From positions 1 to 9,932 of the forward strand of contig UQWV01000065.1 in the NCBI GenBank assembly GCA_900544845.1: a DNA stretch of 9,932 nt, written 5' to 3'. Positions within the stretch are counted from its first letter, which is position 1; each line of letters starts with the position of its first letter. The translations under genes were made by a program, and so were the position numbers. This DNA is from an uncultured Collinsella sp. GTDB lineage: Bacteria; Actinomycetota; Coriobacteriia; Coriobacteriales; Coriobacteriaceae. This document shows positions 1 through 6,911 of the stretch, piece by piece. The notes below the pieces were generated by a model that was given only the letters and a program-made list of their open reading frames with translations, had not been told where the DNA came from and did no database searches.

Positions 1-1236
1 CGTCGCGTAGCTGAGACCAGCTATTTCTTTGGGCTGGAAGATTGGCTTCACCGCGATACTGACACGCTTTCGGGCGGTCGCAAACAGTTGCTGTCGTTGG
101 CGGCCGTTCTGACGCTGCGCCCGCGCGTGCTGCTGCTCGACGAGCCCACGTCTCAGCTTGATCCGGTTGCGGAGAAGAATTTCCTGCACGCGCTGTTTCG
201 TGTGAATCGCGAGCTGGGCTGCACGGTTGTTGTGGCGACGCATCAGCCGCGCCCAATGCTCGAATACGCGACGTGTGCGTACCGGATTGAGGACGGTCGC
301 GTGCGCGAGGTGGCGGATATGGCTTCTTTGGGACGCCGAGAATCGCTGTTTTCCGATGACATGTTGGGGTGGGGTGCCATCCGATGTGCAAATAAAGGAG
401 TATTCAGCAGGCGCGAGGACAATTTGGGCTCTCTGGAGCCGCCCGGGGACGTATCGAGCGCGAAAAAAAGTTCAGAATTGGACAAATCGTCCGAATTTGT
501 GGCGCAAACGTCGCTCGAGAACGGCTCGGAAGCCTTCCCGCGCACGGATGGAAGCAGAATACTCCAAAAAATGCACGGCGGGTCGGCTACCACCCTGTCG
601 GAAGGCTGGTTTCGCTACGATCGAGCGTCCGGCTGGGTGCTGCGCGGGCTCGATGCGTCGTTTTCGACTGGCGCGGTGCATGCGGTTGTGGGCGGTAACG
701 GCTGCGGCAAGTCGACGATGCTTTCGGTGCTGGCCAAGACTGCCAAGCTGCAGCGTGGTCGTATGGTGCGCGGGGCGGCCTCGGCTGCGCTGCTGCCGCA
801 GAACCCCAAGGCCCTGCTGGTTGCCGAGACGGTGCGCGACGAGCTGATGGAATGGGCCTCGACCTGCGGATATGACGAGAACTTGGCGCGGGAGCGTGCG
901 GCGAGCTTGGGGTTGTCGGGTCTGGATGGACGCCATCCGTACGATCTTTCGGGCGGGCAGCGTCAACTGCTTGCATTGGCAAAACTGCTGCTAATCGGCC
1001 CCGAACTGCTATTGCTCGATGAGCCCACCAAGGGTCTAGACCTGTTCAGCCGCCGCATTATCGCCCGCGCCCTGCGTGGCCATGCGAAGGCTGGCGGCAC
1101 CGTCATCACGGCTACGCACGATTTGGACTTTGCCGAGCAGGTAGCCGACGACGTCGCCATGATGTTTGACGGCGAGATTGCCTGCATGGAGTCCCCGGCC
1201 GACTTCTTTGCCGACAACGTGTTCTATAGGGCGTGA
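1..1236 (+). CDS. Tandem ABC ATPase of an ECF-type transporter (5' truncated by window)
   Basis: The frame is open from base 1, so the gene begins upstream of the window and the first Walker A is missing. Two nucleotide-binding domains are fused. Domain 1 shows the LSGG signature (67-78), Walker B LLLDEPT (130-150) and the H-loop ATHQ (His at 241). Domain 2 is complete: Walker A GGNGCGKST (691-717), LSGGQRQ (946-966), Walker B LLLDEPT (1009-1029) and the H-loop THD (His at 1117). Single proteins with two such domains act as the paired A subunits of energy-coupling-factor importers; the S component that follows supports this. The linker between the domains (about 370-590) is Ser/Lys/Glu-rich and less GC-rich than its surroundings. 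ATP hydrolysis would drive uptake at the inner face of the membrane. A non-ECF double ABC protein is the alternative. Confidence 0.9.
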   Translation, partial: RRVAETSYFFGLEDWLHRDTDTLSGGRKQLLSLAAVLTLRPRVLLLDEPTSQLDPVAEKNFLHALFRVNRELGCTVVVATHQPRPMLEYATCAYRIEDGRVREVADMASLGRRESLFSDDMLGWGAIRCANKGVFSRREDNLGSLEPPGDVSSAKKSSELDKSSEFVAQTSLENGSEAFPRTDGSRILQKMHGGSATTLSEGWFRYDRASGWVLRGLDASFSTGAVHAVVGGNGCGKSTMLSVLAKTAKLQRGRMVRGAASAALLPQNPKALLVAETVRDELMEWASTCGYDENLARERAASLGLSGLDGRHPYDLSGGQRQLLALAKLLLIGPELLLLDEPTKGLDLFSRRIIARALRGHAKAGGTVITATHDLDFAEQVADDVAMMFDGEIACMESPADFFADNVFYRA

Positions 1237-1240
1237 TGGG

Positions 1241-1954
1241 ATGACGGACTGTCGTTTCTCGCGCTTGCTTGCAAAACTGGAGATCCCGCTGTTGTTGGCG
1301 GTGCCGGCGGTGATGGCTGCGGCGTTGCTGTCGGGTGTTGAGCAGGCAGCATTGGCCATGCTGGTTGTGGTGGCGCTGGTGCTCGCGCTGTTCTTTGCGG
1401 GTTACGAGGCATCTCGTCCGGGTTTGCGCCAGATTATGCCCACGCTGGTTCTGGCAGCATTGGCCGCGGCGGGGCGCATCTTGTTTGGCCCCATTCCCGA
1501 CTTTAAACCCGTGAGTGCCATCGCCATTATCGCCGGGGCGACACTCGGTCGTCGTAACGGCTTTATGGTCGGTGCGTTGGCGGCGCTGACCAGCAATTTC
1601 TTTTTTGGGCAGGGCATGTGGACGCCGTGGCAGATGTATGCCTGGGGGCTCGTGGGATACGTTGGCGGTGCGCTGGCGCATGCCGGCGCTTTTGATCGCG
1701 CCGATGGCACCGTGCGTATGCCGGCGCTGCTGACCTACGGCTTTGCTTCGGGTTTGCTGTACGGCGTTGTGATCAACGCCTACGACATTATCGGTTTTGT
1801 TCAACCGCTCACGTGGGCGGGTGCCATGGCACGTCTTGCCACGGCAGTGCCGTTCGATATCACACACGGCCTCGCGACCTGCGTGTTTTTGGTCGCCCTG
1901 TACAAGCCTTGGTGTCGCCGCATCAACCGAGTCGTCGTGAAGTACGGGCTGTAG
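1241..1954 (+). CDS. ECF transporter S component (substrate-binding membrane protein)
   Basis: A hydrophobic protein of 237 residues with about six predicted membrane segments (roughly residues 15-33, 36-55, 65-82, 91-120, 130-150 and 160-185, with a further one near 200-225). The stretch SAIAIIAGATLGRRNGF followed by SNFFFGQGMWTPWQMYAWG (residues 92-108 and 118-136) is typical of a subgroup of ECF S components. I chose ATG 1241, four bases after the upstream stop and preceded by a GGG run; the longer frame from 1166 overlaps the ATPase end and starts with a non-membrane, Arg/Pro-rich stretch. It gives substrate specificity to the importer energised by the upstream ATPase. The substrate cannot be read from the sequence; a vitamin such as cobalamin is only a guess. 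The T component must lie outside the window. Confidence 0.85.
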   Translation: MTDCRFSRLLAKLEIPLLLAVPAVMAAALLSGVEQAALAMLVVVALVLALFFAGYEASRPGLRQIMPTLVLAALAAAGRILFGPIPDFKPVSAIAIIAGATLGRRNGFMVGALAALTSNFFFGQGMWTPWQMYAWGLVGYVGGALAHAGAFDRADGTVRMPALLTYGFASGLLYGVVINAYDIIGFVQPLTWAGAMARLATAVPFDITHGLATCVFLVALYKPWCRRINRVVVKYGL

Positions 1955-1994
1955 GGCTGGTTGCGCCGGGGCGGGAATCAATACTGCCGAAGTG

Positions 1995-2160
1995 CCATTT
2001 TAAAACTATGCCGGTTTACGGGGCCAGATTGGCACAAGCAGACCATGCCGGCTATTTTTGAAATAGAGCAAGCCGTTTACCTGCGGTTTTATTATTTCGG
2101 AATTGCGTATGGTTGGGGGTTCGCGATTTAGCCCCGTAAACTGGCATAGTTTTGGAATGG
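1995..2160. repeat. Inverted-repeat element A (166 bp, 30-bp arms)
   Basis: The arms 1995-2024 and 2131-2160 are reverse complements at 27 of 30 positions; the cores are AAAACTATGCC and GTTTACGGGGC in the left arm. Between them lie a small perfect hairpin (CTATTT/AAATAG, 2052-2066) and a weak stem AAGCCGT/GCGGTTT (about 2080-2099) followed by a T/A-rich tail. There is no credible ORF. The arrangement resembles a small non-coding mobile or REP-like palindromic element; copy number cannot be judged from one window. Confidence 0.7.
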
Positions 2161-2184
2161 CCGGCTGATATTACGGGCGTCGTG

Positions 2185-2486
2185 ACCCTCAAGAGCTAAA
2201 TTGATCCGTTTTCTTCCGTCTCCAGACGTCCCCGGGGAATCAGCTGAACTCGCCCGCCACGAAATCGGCCTATCTACTACGTTTGGCCCGACACCCCCAA
2301 ACACAACCGCGTTTTATGAAAAACCGTAGGCTTTCTACCTGCGGTTTTCTTTTTGCGTTGTTCACTGTGGTTGAGGGTGGTGGCTTAAACGTAGTAGATG
2401 GGCGTGTTTCGTGGCGGATGGGTCACGTGGATACCCTCACGAGGCCCAAAACGATCCGTTTTCCTCCGTCCCCAGGGGATCAGTTG
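2185..2486. repeat. Composite repeat element B (outer direct repeats, inner inverted repeats)
   Basis: The outer parts repeat directly: 2203-2224 and 2453-2474 (GATCCGTTTTC core) agree at 20 of 22 bases, and the similarity extends left to ACCCTCA (2185 and 2432) and right to GGGGA(A)TCAG. Inside them, 2250-2284 and 2387-2421 are inverted copies with 28 of 35 matches, including the perfect 13-mer ATCTACTACGTTT and the 11-mer CCGCCACGAAA. Weaker inverted similarity continues inward to a central terminator hairpin (2320-2353). The short frame at 2283-2501 is a read-through of the repeat and is not called. Together with element A this accounts for most of the 535-bp gene-free gap 1955-2489. Confidence 0.65.
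2320..2353. terminator. Bidirectional intrinsic terminator
   Basis: An 11-bp stem (2320-2330 with 2338-2348, one G-U pair) and a 7-nt loop are followed on the + strand by CTTTTT and preceded by an A-run that becomes a T-run on the - strand. It can end both the ECF operon from the left and the exonuclease gene from the right. It sits at the centre of repeat element B. Confidence 0.7.
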
Positions 2487-2489
2487 GGG

Positions 2490-3308
2490 CTAGAGCTCTA
2501 GCGTGAGGGTGACGGGGCAGTGGTCGCTGCCGAAGATGTCGCCGCGGATGCCGGTGTCGCGTACGTTGTCGGCGATTGCGTCGCTTACCAGGAAGTAGTC
2601 GATGCGCCAGCCTGCGTTGTTCTTGCGGGCATTAAAGCGATAGCTCCACCAGCTGTAGACGCCCTCGACGTCGGGGTTTGCCGTGCGCCAGGTATCGGTA
2701 AAGCCGGCGTTGAGTAGCTCGGTGAACTTGCCGCGCTCCTCGTCCGAAAAGCCCGCGTTGCCGCGGTTGGACTTGGGGTTCTTAAGGTCGATCTCCTCGT
2801 GCGCCACGTTAAAATCGCCGCAGGTCACGACGGGTTTGCCGGTCTCGCGCTCGAGCGCGTTCAAAAAGCCGCGGTAAGCATCGTCCCAGGCCATGCGCAC
2901 GTCGATGCGGGCGAGTTCATTTTGGGCGTTGGGCGTATAGACGTCGACAAACCAAAACTTGTCGAACTCGAGCGCGCAGACGCGGCCCTCGGTCGCGGCT
3001 TGGGCAACGAGCTCGGCGGTCTCGCCTTCGCCGGCGTAGGACAGCAGCGCATCGGCGTGCAGCACGCGCAGCGGTTCCTGGCGGCTAAAGACCGCGGTGC
3101 CCGAATAGCCTTTACGCTCGGCGTAGCTCCAGGTTTGGTGATAGCCGGGCAGGTCAATATCGACCTGGCCTTCTTGCAGCTTGGTCTCTTGCAGCGCCAG
3201 GATATCGACGTCGAGTTCTTGCGCGATCTGGATAAAGCTCGGGTCCTTTTTGAGCACGGCGCGCAGGCCGTTGACGTTCCACGAGGCGAAAGTGTAAGTC
3301 TGAGGCAT
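2490..3308 (-). CDS. xth: Exodeoxyribonuclease III / AP endonuclease
   Basis: A 272-residue protein, normal length for the ExoIII/ExoA branch of the endonuclease-exonuclease-phosphatase fold. It cuts DNA 5' to abasic sites and degrades one strand 3'-5' in base excision repair. All expected motifs are visible: WNVNGLR (residues 10-16, Asn13), LQETKLQ (39-45, metal ligand Glu41), the YTPNAQ loop (124-129), GDFNVAHEEIDL (164-175, Asp165 and Asn167), RIDYFL (235-240) and GSDHCPV (260-266, the catalytic Asp262-His263 pair). ATG 3308 is preceded on the - strand by GAAAGGA, five bases upstream. It is a single gene, divergent from the sirtuin with a 114-bp gap, and its 3' end abuts repeat element B, whose central hairpin is the likely terminator. 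Confidence 0.96.
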   Translation of the reverse strand: MPQTYTFASWNVNGLRAVLKKDPSFIQIAQELDVDILALQETKLQEGQVDIDLPGYHQTWSYAERKGYSGTAVFSRQEPLRVLHADALLSYAGEGETAELVAQAATEGRVCALEFDKFWFVDVYTPNAQNELARIDVRMAWDDAYRGFLNALERETGKPVVTCGDFNVAHEEIDLKNPKSNRGNAGFSDEERGKFTELLNAGFTDTWRTANPDVEGVYSWWSYRFNARKNNAGWRIDYFLVSDAIADNVRDTGIRGDIFGSDHCPVTLTLEL

Positions 3309-3422
3309 GGTGTCCTTTCGACGGGGTTGGCAGGCTTAAGATTAGCGCAACGGGGGCGGGGTGGGCTCCGTGGGCGACGGCGCAATCGCGGCCGCCCCGA
3401 CCAACATGGACGGAGGACAAAC

Positions 3423-4175
3423 ATGACGCAAGCGATAACAGATCCCAGGCAGGCCTCCGCCGCGCTGGCGGAGCTGTTCAATACCCACGAGCGCGTGGTG
3501 TTCTTTGGCGGCGCTGGTGTTTCCACGGCAAGCGGCATTCCCGATTTTCGCAGCGTGGACGGCCTGTATCACCAGCAGTTTACCTATCCGCCCGAGACCA
3601 TGCTCTCGCACAGCTTTTACGAGACACATCCGGCGGAGTTCTTCGACTTTTACCGCACCAAGATGATCGCGCTTAACGCTAAGCCCAACCGCTGCCACAC
3701 CAAGCTGGCCGAGCTGGAGCGAGCCGGCAAGCTCGATGCCGTGGTGACGCAAAACATCGACGGCTTGCATCAGATGGCGGGCTCGCAGCGCGTGTTTGAG
3801 TTGCACGGATCGGTCCATCGCAACATTTGCCAGTCGTGCGGAGCGGTCTATAGCGCCGAGTGGATTTGCTCGCGCGAGCACGAGGACGCCGCGGGCGTGC
3901 CCGTGTGCCCCGCGTGCGGTGGTCGCATCAAGCCCGATGTAGTGCTCTACGAAGAGCCGCTCGACGAGCATGTGTTGACCGGTGCCGTTGCCGCCATCGC
4001 CGCGGCCGATGCCCTCATTGTAGGCGGGACCTCGCTCGTGGTGTATCCGGCGGCAGGCCTTACGCGATACTTTACCGGCGATACGCTGGCCATATGCAAC
4101 CTTGCTCCCACCGATCAGGATGCAAATGCCGACCTGCTGATTTCTTGCGACATCGCGGCCGCGTTTGCGTTCTAG
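3423..4175 (+). CDS. Sir2-family NAD-dependent protein deacylase
   Basis: A 250-residue sirtuin (CobB/SrtN type) that removes acyl groups from lysines, using NAD and releasing nicotinamide and O-acyl-ADP-ribose. Motifs: NAD-binding GAGVSTASGIPDFRS (residues 30-44), TQNIDGLH (109-116), the catalytic His128 in ELHGS, and a complete zinc site, Cys136/Cys139 and Cys162/Cys165. At the place where SIRT5-type desuccinylases carry Tyr-x-x-Arg it reads Tyr77-x-x-Lys80, which argues for plain deacetylation; this alignment is by eye. I chose ATG 3423 because GGAGG (3412-3416) lies six bases upstream; the same frame is open back to 2799, but that part is antisense to the exonuclease. It is apparently monocistronic: a promoter-like site and a 95-bp gap separate it from folP. 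Confidence 0.95.
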   Translation: MTQAITDPRQASAALAELFNTHERVVFFGGAGVSTASGIPDFRSVDGLYHQQFTYPPETMLSHSFYETHPAEFFDFYRTKMIALNAKPNRCHTKLAELERAGKLDAVVTQNIDGLHQMAGSQRVFELHGSVHRNICQSCGAVYSAEWICSREHEDAAGVPVCPACGGRIKPDVVLYEEPLDEHVLTGAVAAIAAADALIVGGTSLVVYPAAGLTRYFTGDTLAICNLAPTDQDANADLLISCDIAAAFAF

Positions 4176-4195
4176 CCCGCGCGCGCGGATACAAT
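4165..4195 (+). promoter_or_regulatory. Possible promoter for folP-folK
   Basis: TACAAT at 4190-4195 matches the -10 consensus well; TTGCGT at 4165-4170 is a partial -35 with a long 19-bp spacer. It overlaps the end of the sirtuin gene and would give a leader of about 70 nt. Confidence 0.4.
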
Positions 4196-4220
4196 AGAAA
4201 GACTGAGTGCAAAGCGACCC

Positions 4221-4248
4221 CGCCGCCAGCTCCCCAAGCTCGGCGGCG
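4221..4248 (+). other. GC-rich leader hairpin before folP
   Basis: Stem CGCCGCC/GGCGGCG plus AGCT/AGCT (4228-4231 with 4237-4240), one bulged C and loop CCCCA, followed closely by ATTTT. It could be a weak terminator of the sirtuin gene or an attenuator-like structure in the folP leader; the T-tract is only four bases. Confidence 0.35.
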
Positions 4249-4270
4249 TGGGCATTTTAGGAGGATGTTC

Positions 4271-6013
4271 ATGGCGAACGACAGTAAGACATGGCGGTGC
4301 GGAAAGTACGAGCTCAGCTTTGACCGTCCGCGCATCATGGGCGTCCTCAACGTGACGCCCGATTCGTTTAGCGATGGCGGGGAGCACTTCGACCCCGATG
4401 CCGCCATCGAGTACGGCCTGGCGATGCTCGACGCCGGCGCCGACATCATCGACGTGGGCGGCGAGTCCACGCGCCCTGGTTTTACCCCGGTCAACCCCGA
4501 CGAGGAGGCTCGCCGCGTGCTGCCCGTGGTGCGCGCGCTGGCCAAGGAGGGCGCCATCGTCTCGATCGACACGCGTCATGTGGCGGTTGCCAAGGCGGCC
4601 GTGCGCTGCGGCGCCTCGATCGTCAACGACGTGACCGGCTTCACCGATCCCAAGATGGTCGAGTTTGTTAAGACGAGCACCTGCGGCGTCATCGTGATGC
4701 ATGCCGGCGAGGTCGCCGCGCCCGCACGCACACACGCAACGGTGCAGCTCGATACCTCGGCAGCGGCGTTTGTTGCCGAGAAGGCGCGCGAGGCGGCTGC
4801 CGAGGCCGCGCGTGAGGCCGAGAAGCCGGCTCGCCGCCGTCGCGGCAAGTTGCTAGGCGAGCCTAAGCCGGAGGCCAAGCTGCCGGGCGGCGTGGTGCAG
4901 CCCTCGCTGCCGTTTGGCGATCCGGAACCCACGCCGGAGCCTGCAAGCGAGCAGGAGACGCCGGCCGCCGAGCAGGCTGCTGCCGCCGAGACCGTCGCGC
5001 CCGCGCCCGAGGCCGCGCCCGCAGCCACCGAGGCCGCGTCGGAGTCCAATGACCGACTGGCCGCCATGATGCGCCGCAGCGCCCGCCGCGAGGAAGCCTA
5101 CGTGCCCACCTCGCAGCTCCGCCGCTTCACCCTGCCCGATTCGGCGCCCATCATGCGCCGCGTCATGGGCTTTCTGTCCGACCAGGCCCGCACGCTCATC
5201 CATGCCGGCGTGTCGCGCGACCGCATCTGCATCGATCCTGGCCCGGGCTTTGGTAAGTCGGCTAACGAAGACATCGTCATCCAGCGCGAGACTGCCAAGA
5301 TGGCGTCACTGGGCTATCCGCTCATGTGCGCCGTGTCGCGCAAGCGCTTTGTGGGCGCCGTCTCGGGCGTGACCGAGGCCGCCGAGCGCGATGCCGCTAC
5401 GTTTGGCGTGTGCCTGGGCGCCATCCAGGCCGGTGCCAACATCGTGCGCGTGCACGACGCCGCGGGTTTTGCGCAGTTCCTGAACGGCTACTGGGCGGTT
5501 GCCAAGCCACAGCCGCGCCGCGCGTTTGTGGCCGTGGGCTCCAACCTGGGGCATCGCTGCGACAACATCCGCGCCGCACGCGAGATGATCGCCGAGATTC
5601 CACTCACCTGCGTGTCCAACTCCTCCAAGATCTACGAGAGCGAGCCTGCCTACGAGACGCGCCAGGACGCGTTTGCCAACGCCGTCATCGAGATCAAGAC
5701 CGAGCTGGCGCCGTTGGTGCTGCTCGACGAGCTCATGAAGATCGAGGCCGAGCTGGGGCGCGACCGCTCCAAAAAGGCCAAGGCCAACGGTCCGCGCACC
5801 ATCGACCTGGACCTGCTGTGGATGGACGGCGAGACCCACGGCGGCAAAAAGCTGCGCCTGCCGCATCCACTGATCGGCGAGCGCGATTTTGTGCTGGTGC
5901 CGCTTGAGGACTTGATGCACGACCCGGCGCGGTTCTTCCGCTACAACGGCGTCGAGGTCAAGGAGCCCGAGGACCGCGTGGGCCATATCGTGGGCGAATT
6001 GGGGCGTATGTAG
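4271..6013 (+). CDS. folP/folK: Dihydropteroate synthase - HPPK fusion with large internal insert
   Basis: A 580-residue bifunctional folate enzyme. The N-terminal DHPS part shows MGVLNVTPDSFSDGG (residues 23-37), DVGGESTRPG (61-70), SIDT (98-101), VNDVTG (118-123), VMH (142-144), then DPGPGFGK (322-329), AVSRKRFVG (354-362) and RVHD (393-396). The C-terminal HPPK part starts near 418 (FVAVGSNLG) and has FANAVIEI (468-475), LGRDRSKK (495-502) and GPRTIDLDLL (507-516). HPPK activates hydroxymethyl-dihydropterin with ATP; DHPS joins it to p-aminobenzoate and is the sulfonamide target. Between VMH and the DPGPGFGK half there are about 145 residues where ordinary DHPS has only a few tens; the extra part is Ala/Glu/Pro-rich with an RRRRGK patch (188-193), probably disordered. 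Start: AGGAGG (4259-4264) six bases before ATG 4271; ATG 4265 abuts the ribosome site and is less likely. Confidence 0.95.
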   Translation: MANDSKTWRCGKYELSFDRPRIMGVLNVTPDSFSDGGEHFDPDAAIEYGLAMLDAGADIIDVGGESTRPGFTPVNPDEEARRVLPVVRALAKEGAIVSIDTRHVAVAKAAVRCGASIVNDVTGFTDPKMVEFVKTSTCGVIVMHAGEVAAPARTHATVQLDTSAAAFVAEKAREAAAEAAREAEKPARRRRGKLLGEPKPEAKLPGGVVQPSLPFGDPEPTPEPASEQETPAAEQAAAAETVAPAPEAAPAATEAASESNDRLAAMMRRSARREEAYVPTSQLRRFTLPDSAPIMRRVMGFLSDQARTLIHAGVSRDRICIDPGPGFGKSANEDIVIQRETAKMASLGYPLMCAVSRKRFVGAVSGVTEAAERDAATFGVCLGAIQAGANIVRVHDAAGFAQFLNGYWAVAKPQPRRAFVAVGSNLGHRCDNIRAAREMIAEIPLTCVSNSSKIYESEPAYETRQDAFANAVIEIKTELAPLVLLDELMKIEAELGRDRSKKAKANGPRTIDLDLLWMDGETHGGKKLRLPHPLIGERDFVLVPLEDLMHDPARFFRYNGVEVKEPEDRVGHIVGELGRM

Positions 6014-6715
6014 ATGATCGAGATGAATGCTGTTGCCGCCGGTACCGAGCTTGACGCCGCGCGTGACGCGGGCCGCGAGGGTGCGTCCGCGGGCTGGTGC
6101 GCTTGGAGCGCGGGCGAGGCGTCGTTGACGTTTTCGCTGGTCGTGCGCCCGGATGTGAACATGCATGCCTTCCACGGCCTGCCGTTTGTGGCCGCGATGG
6201 GCATGATGGACGCGCTCGTGGGCACGGCTTCGACGCCGGGGTTGGGCCTTGCCGGTAAGGTGGGTATCCAGTGGCCGAGCGATATCGTGTGCGGTGCGCC
6301 TGCGTTTGAGACGTCGTTTGCACGCGTCTCCGTCAACGGTGGCGCCGGTGCCGCAGGCATGTTCGGTGCCGTGACGGTGGATATTGAGCGTTCGGCGCTG
6401 AGCGAGCTTGGTGTGGACGTGGCTGACGAAGCGCTGGTCGAGGAGTTGGCCGCCGCCGTGCTGACCCGTGTGGACACCTGGGCGGTTGTTGCCAACACGC
6501 CGCAGGGCGCTGCCGGTCCGCTGGCCCCCGTGTTGGGCGAGTACTTCGACATGGTGCCGCTGCTGGGCCGCCAAGTTGCGGCGGTGTCGCCCAACGGCTT
6601 GCCGCTTGCGGTCGGTGTGTTTGCGGGCCTGGACATCTGGGGTCGCGCGACCATTAAGACCGATGCCGGCGAGCAGGAGTTTCCGCCCGAGGCCGTGCGC
6701 ATTCGCGGACTGTAA
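6014..6715 (+). CDS. Biotin protein ligase-like protein, catalytic motifs degenerate
   Basis: A 233-residue protein whose ATG follows the folP-folK TAG directly, so translation is probably coupled. Its order of motifs follows BirA-type ligases: LTFSLVVRPDV (residues 38-48) resembles the ligase LRP strand, GIQWPSDIV (84-92) matches the KWPND motif, and the C-terminal part (about 172-233, with VGVFAGLDIWGRATIKT) resembles the BirA SH3-like domain. Key features are missing: no GRGR(x)GR biotinyl-AMP loop, Gln86 instead of the conserved Lys before WP, and no GRKLAGIL after it. Active ligases attach biotin to carboxylase subunits; this one may be an inactive or re-purposed paralogue, or belong to a related BPL/LplA/LipB fold family. 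No DNA-binding domain is present. Function unknown. Confidence 0.7.
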   Translation: MIEMNAVAAGTELDAARDAGREGASAGWCAWSAGEASLTFSLVVRPDVNMHAFHGLPFVAAMGMMDALVGTASTPGLGLAGKVGIQWPSDIVCGAPAFETSFARVSVNGGAGAAGMFGAVTVDIERSALSELGVDVADEALVEELAAAVLTRVDTWAVVANTPQGAAGPLAPVLGEYFDMVPLLGRQVAAVSPNGLPLAVGVFAGLDIWGRATIKTDAGEQEFPPEAVRIRGL

Positions 6716-6752
6716 CGCGAGGCGCCCGCGCTCAAAGATAACGATGACAACG

Positions 6753-6786
6753 AAGCCCTCTTCGGCCTGTGCCGGGGAGGGCTTTG
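6753..6786 (+). terminator. Terminator of the folate operon
   Basis: A 14-bp stem (6753-6766 with 6771-6784, two G-U pairs) with loop CTGT, ending in CTTTG. The stem is very strong and the T-tract short. It lies 38 bp after the stop of the ligase-like gene. Confidence 0.6.
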
Positions 6787-6811
6787 CGTGACTGCGGGGT
6801 AGCACCTCGGA

Positions 6812-6854
6812 CCTATTCCTCAAAACTGAAAATTTTTCGATTTTGAGGAATAGG
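6812..6854. repeat. 43-bp near-perfect palindrome
   Basis: CCTATTCCTCAAAA (6812-6825) and its exact reverse complement (6841-6854) flank an A/T-rich centre that is itself nearly symmetric (GAAAA/TTTTC). It lies between the folate-operon terminator and the end of coaX, in both cases outside coding sequence. It has no outside T-tract, so it is not a standard terminator, although it could act as a transcription or DNA structural barrier. Confidence 0.7.
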
Positions 6855-6911
6855 CTTGGCGAGCATTTGCGGGGACTGTGGCATCGGGCGTGCTTGACTT
6901 AAGCTCCTGCT

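Noticed and set aside
1995..2486. CRISPR array
   Set aside because: Repeats here are only two copies each, in nested or inverted order, with no regular spacers.
2283..2501. 72-codon + strand frame between the ECF genes and the exonuclease
   Set aside because: It runs through the central hairpin and right half of repeat element B, lacks a ribosome site and ends inside the exonuclease gene; it is a by-product of the repeat.
2799..3422. Upstream extension of the sirtuin gene
   Set aside because: The open frame before 3423 is antisense to the exonuclease; the Shine-Dalgarno site and the family length point to 3423.
3309..3422. Shared divergent promoter between the exonuclease and sirtuin genes
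   Set aside because: TAATCT- and TAAGAT-like -10 boxes can be picked out, but no matching -35 boxes at proper spacing; not supported enough to list.
5306..6823. 505-codon - strand frame opposite folP-folK and the ligase-like gene
   Set aside because: His/Arg-rich antisense shadow crossing two real genes and the terminator; typical of GC-rich coding DNA.
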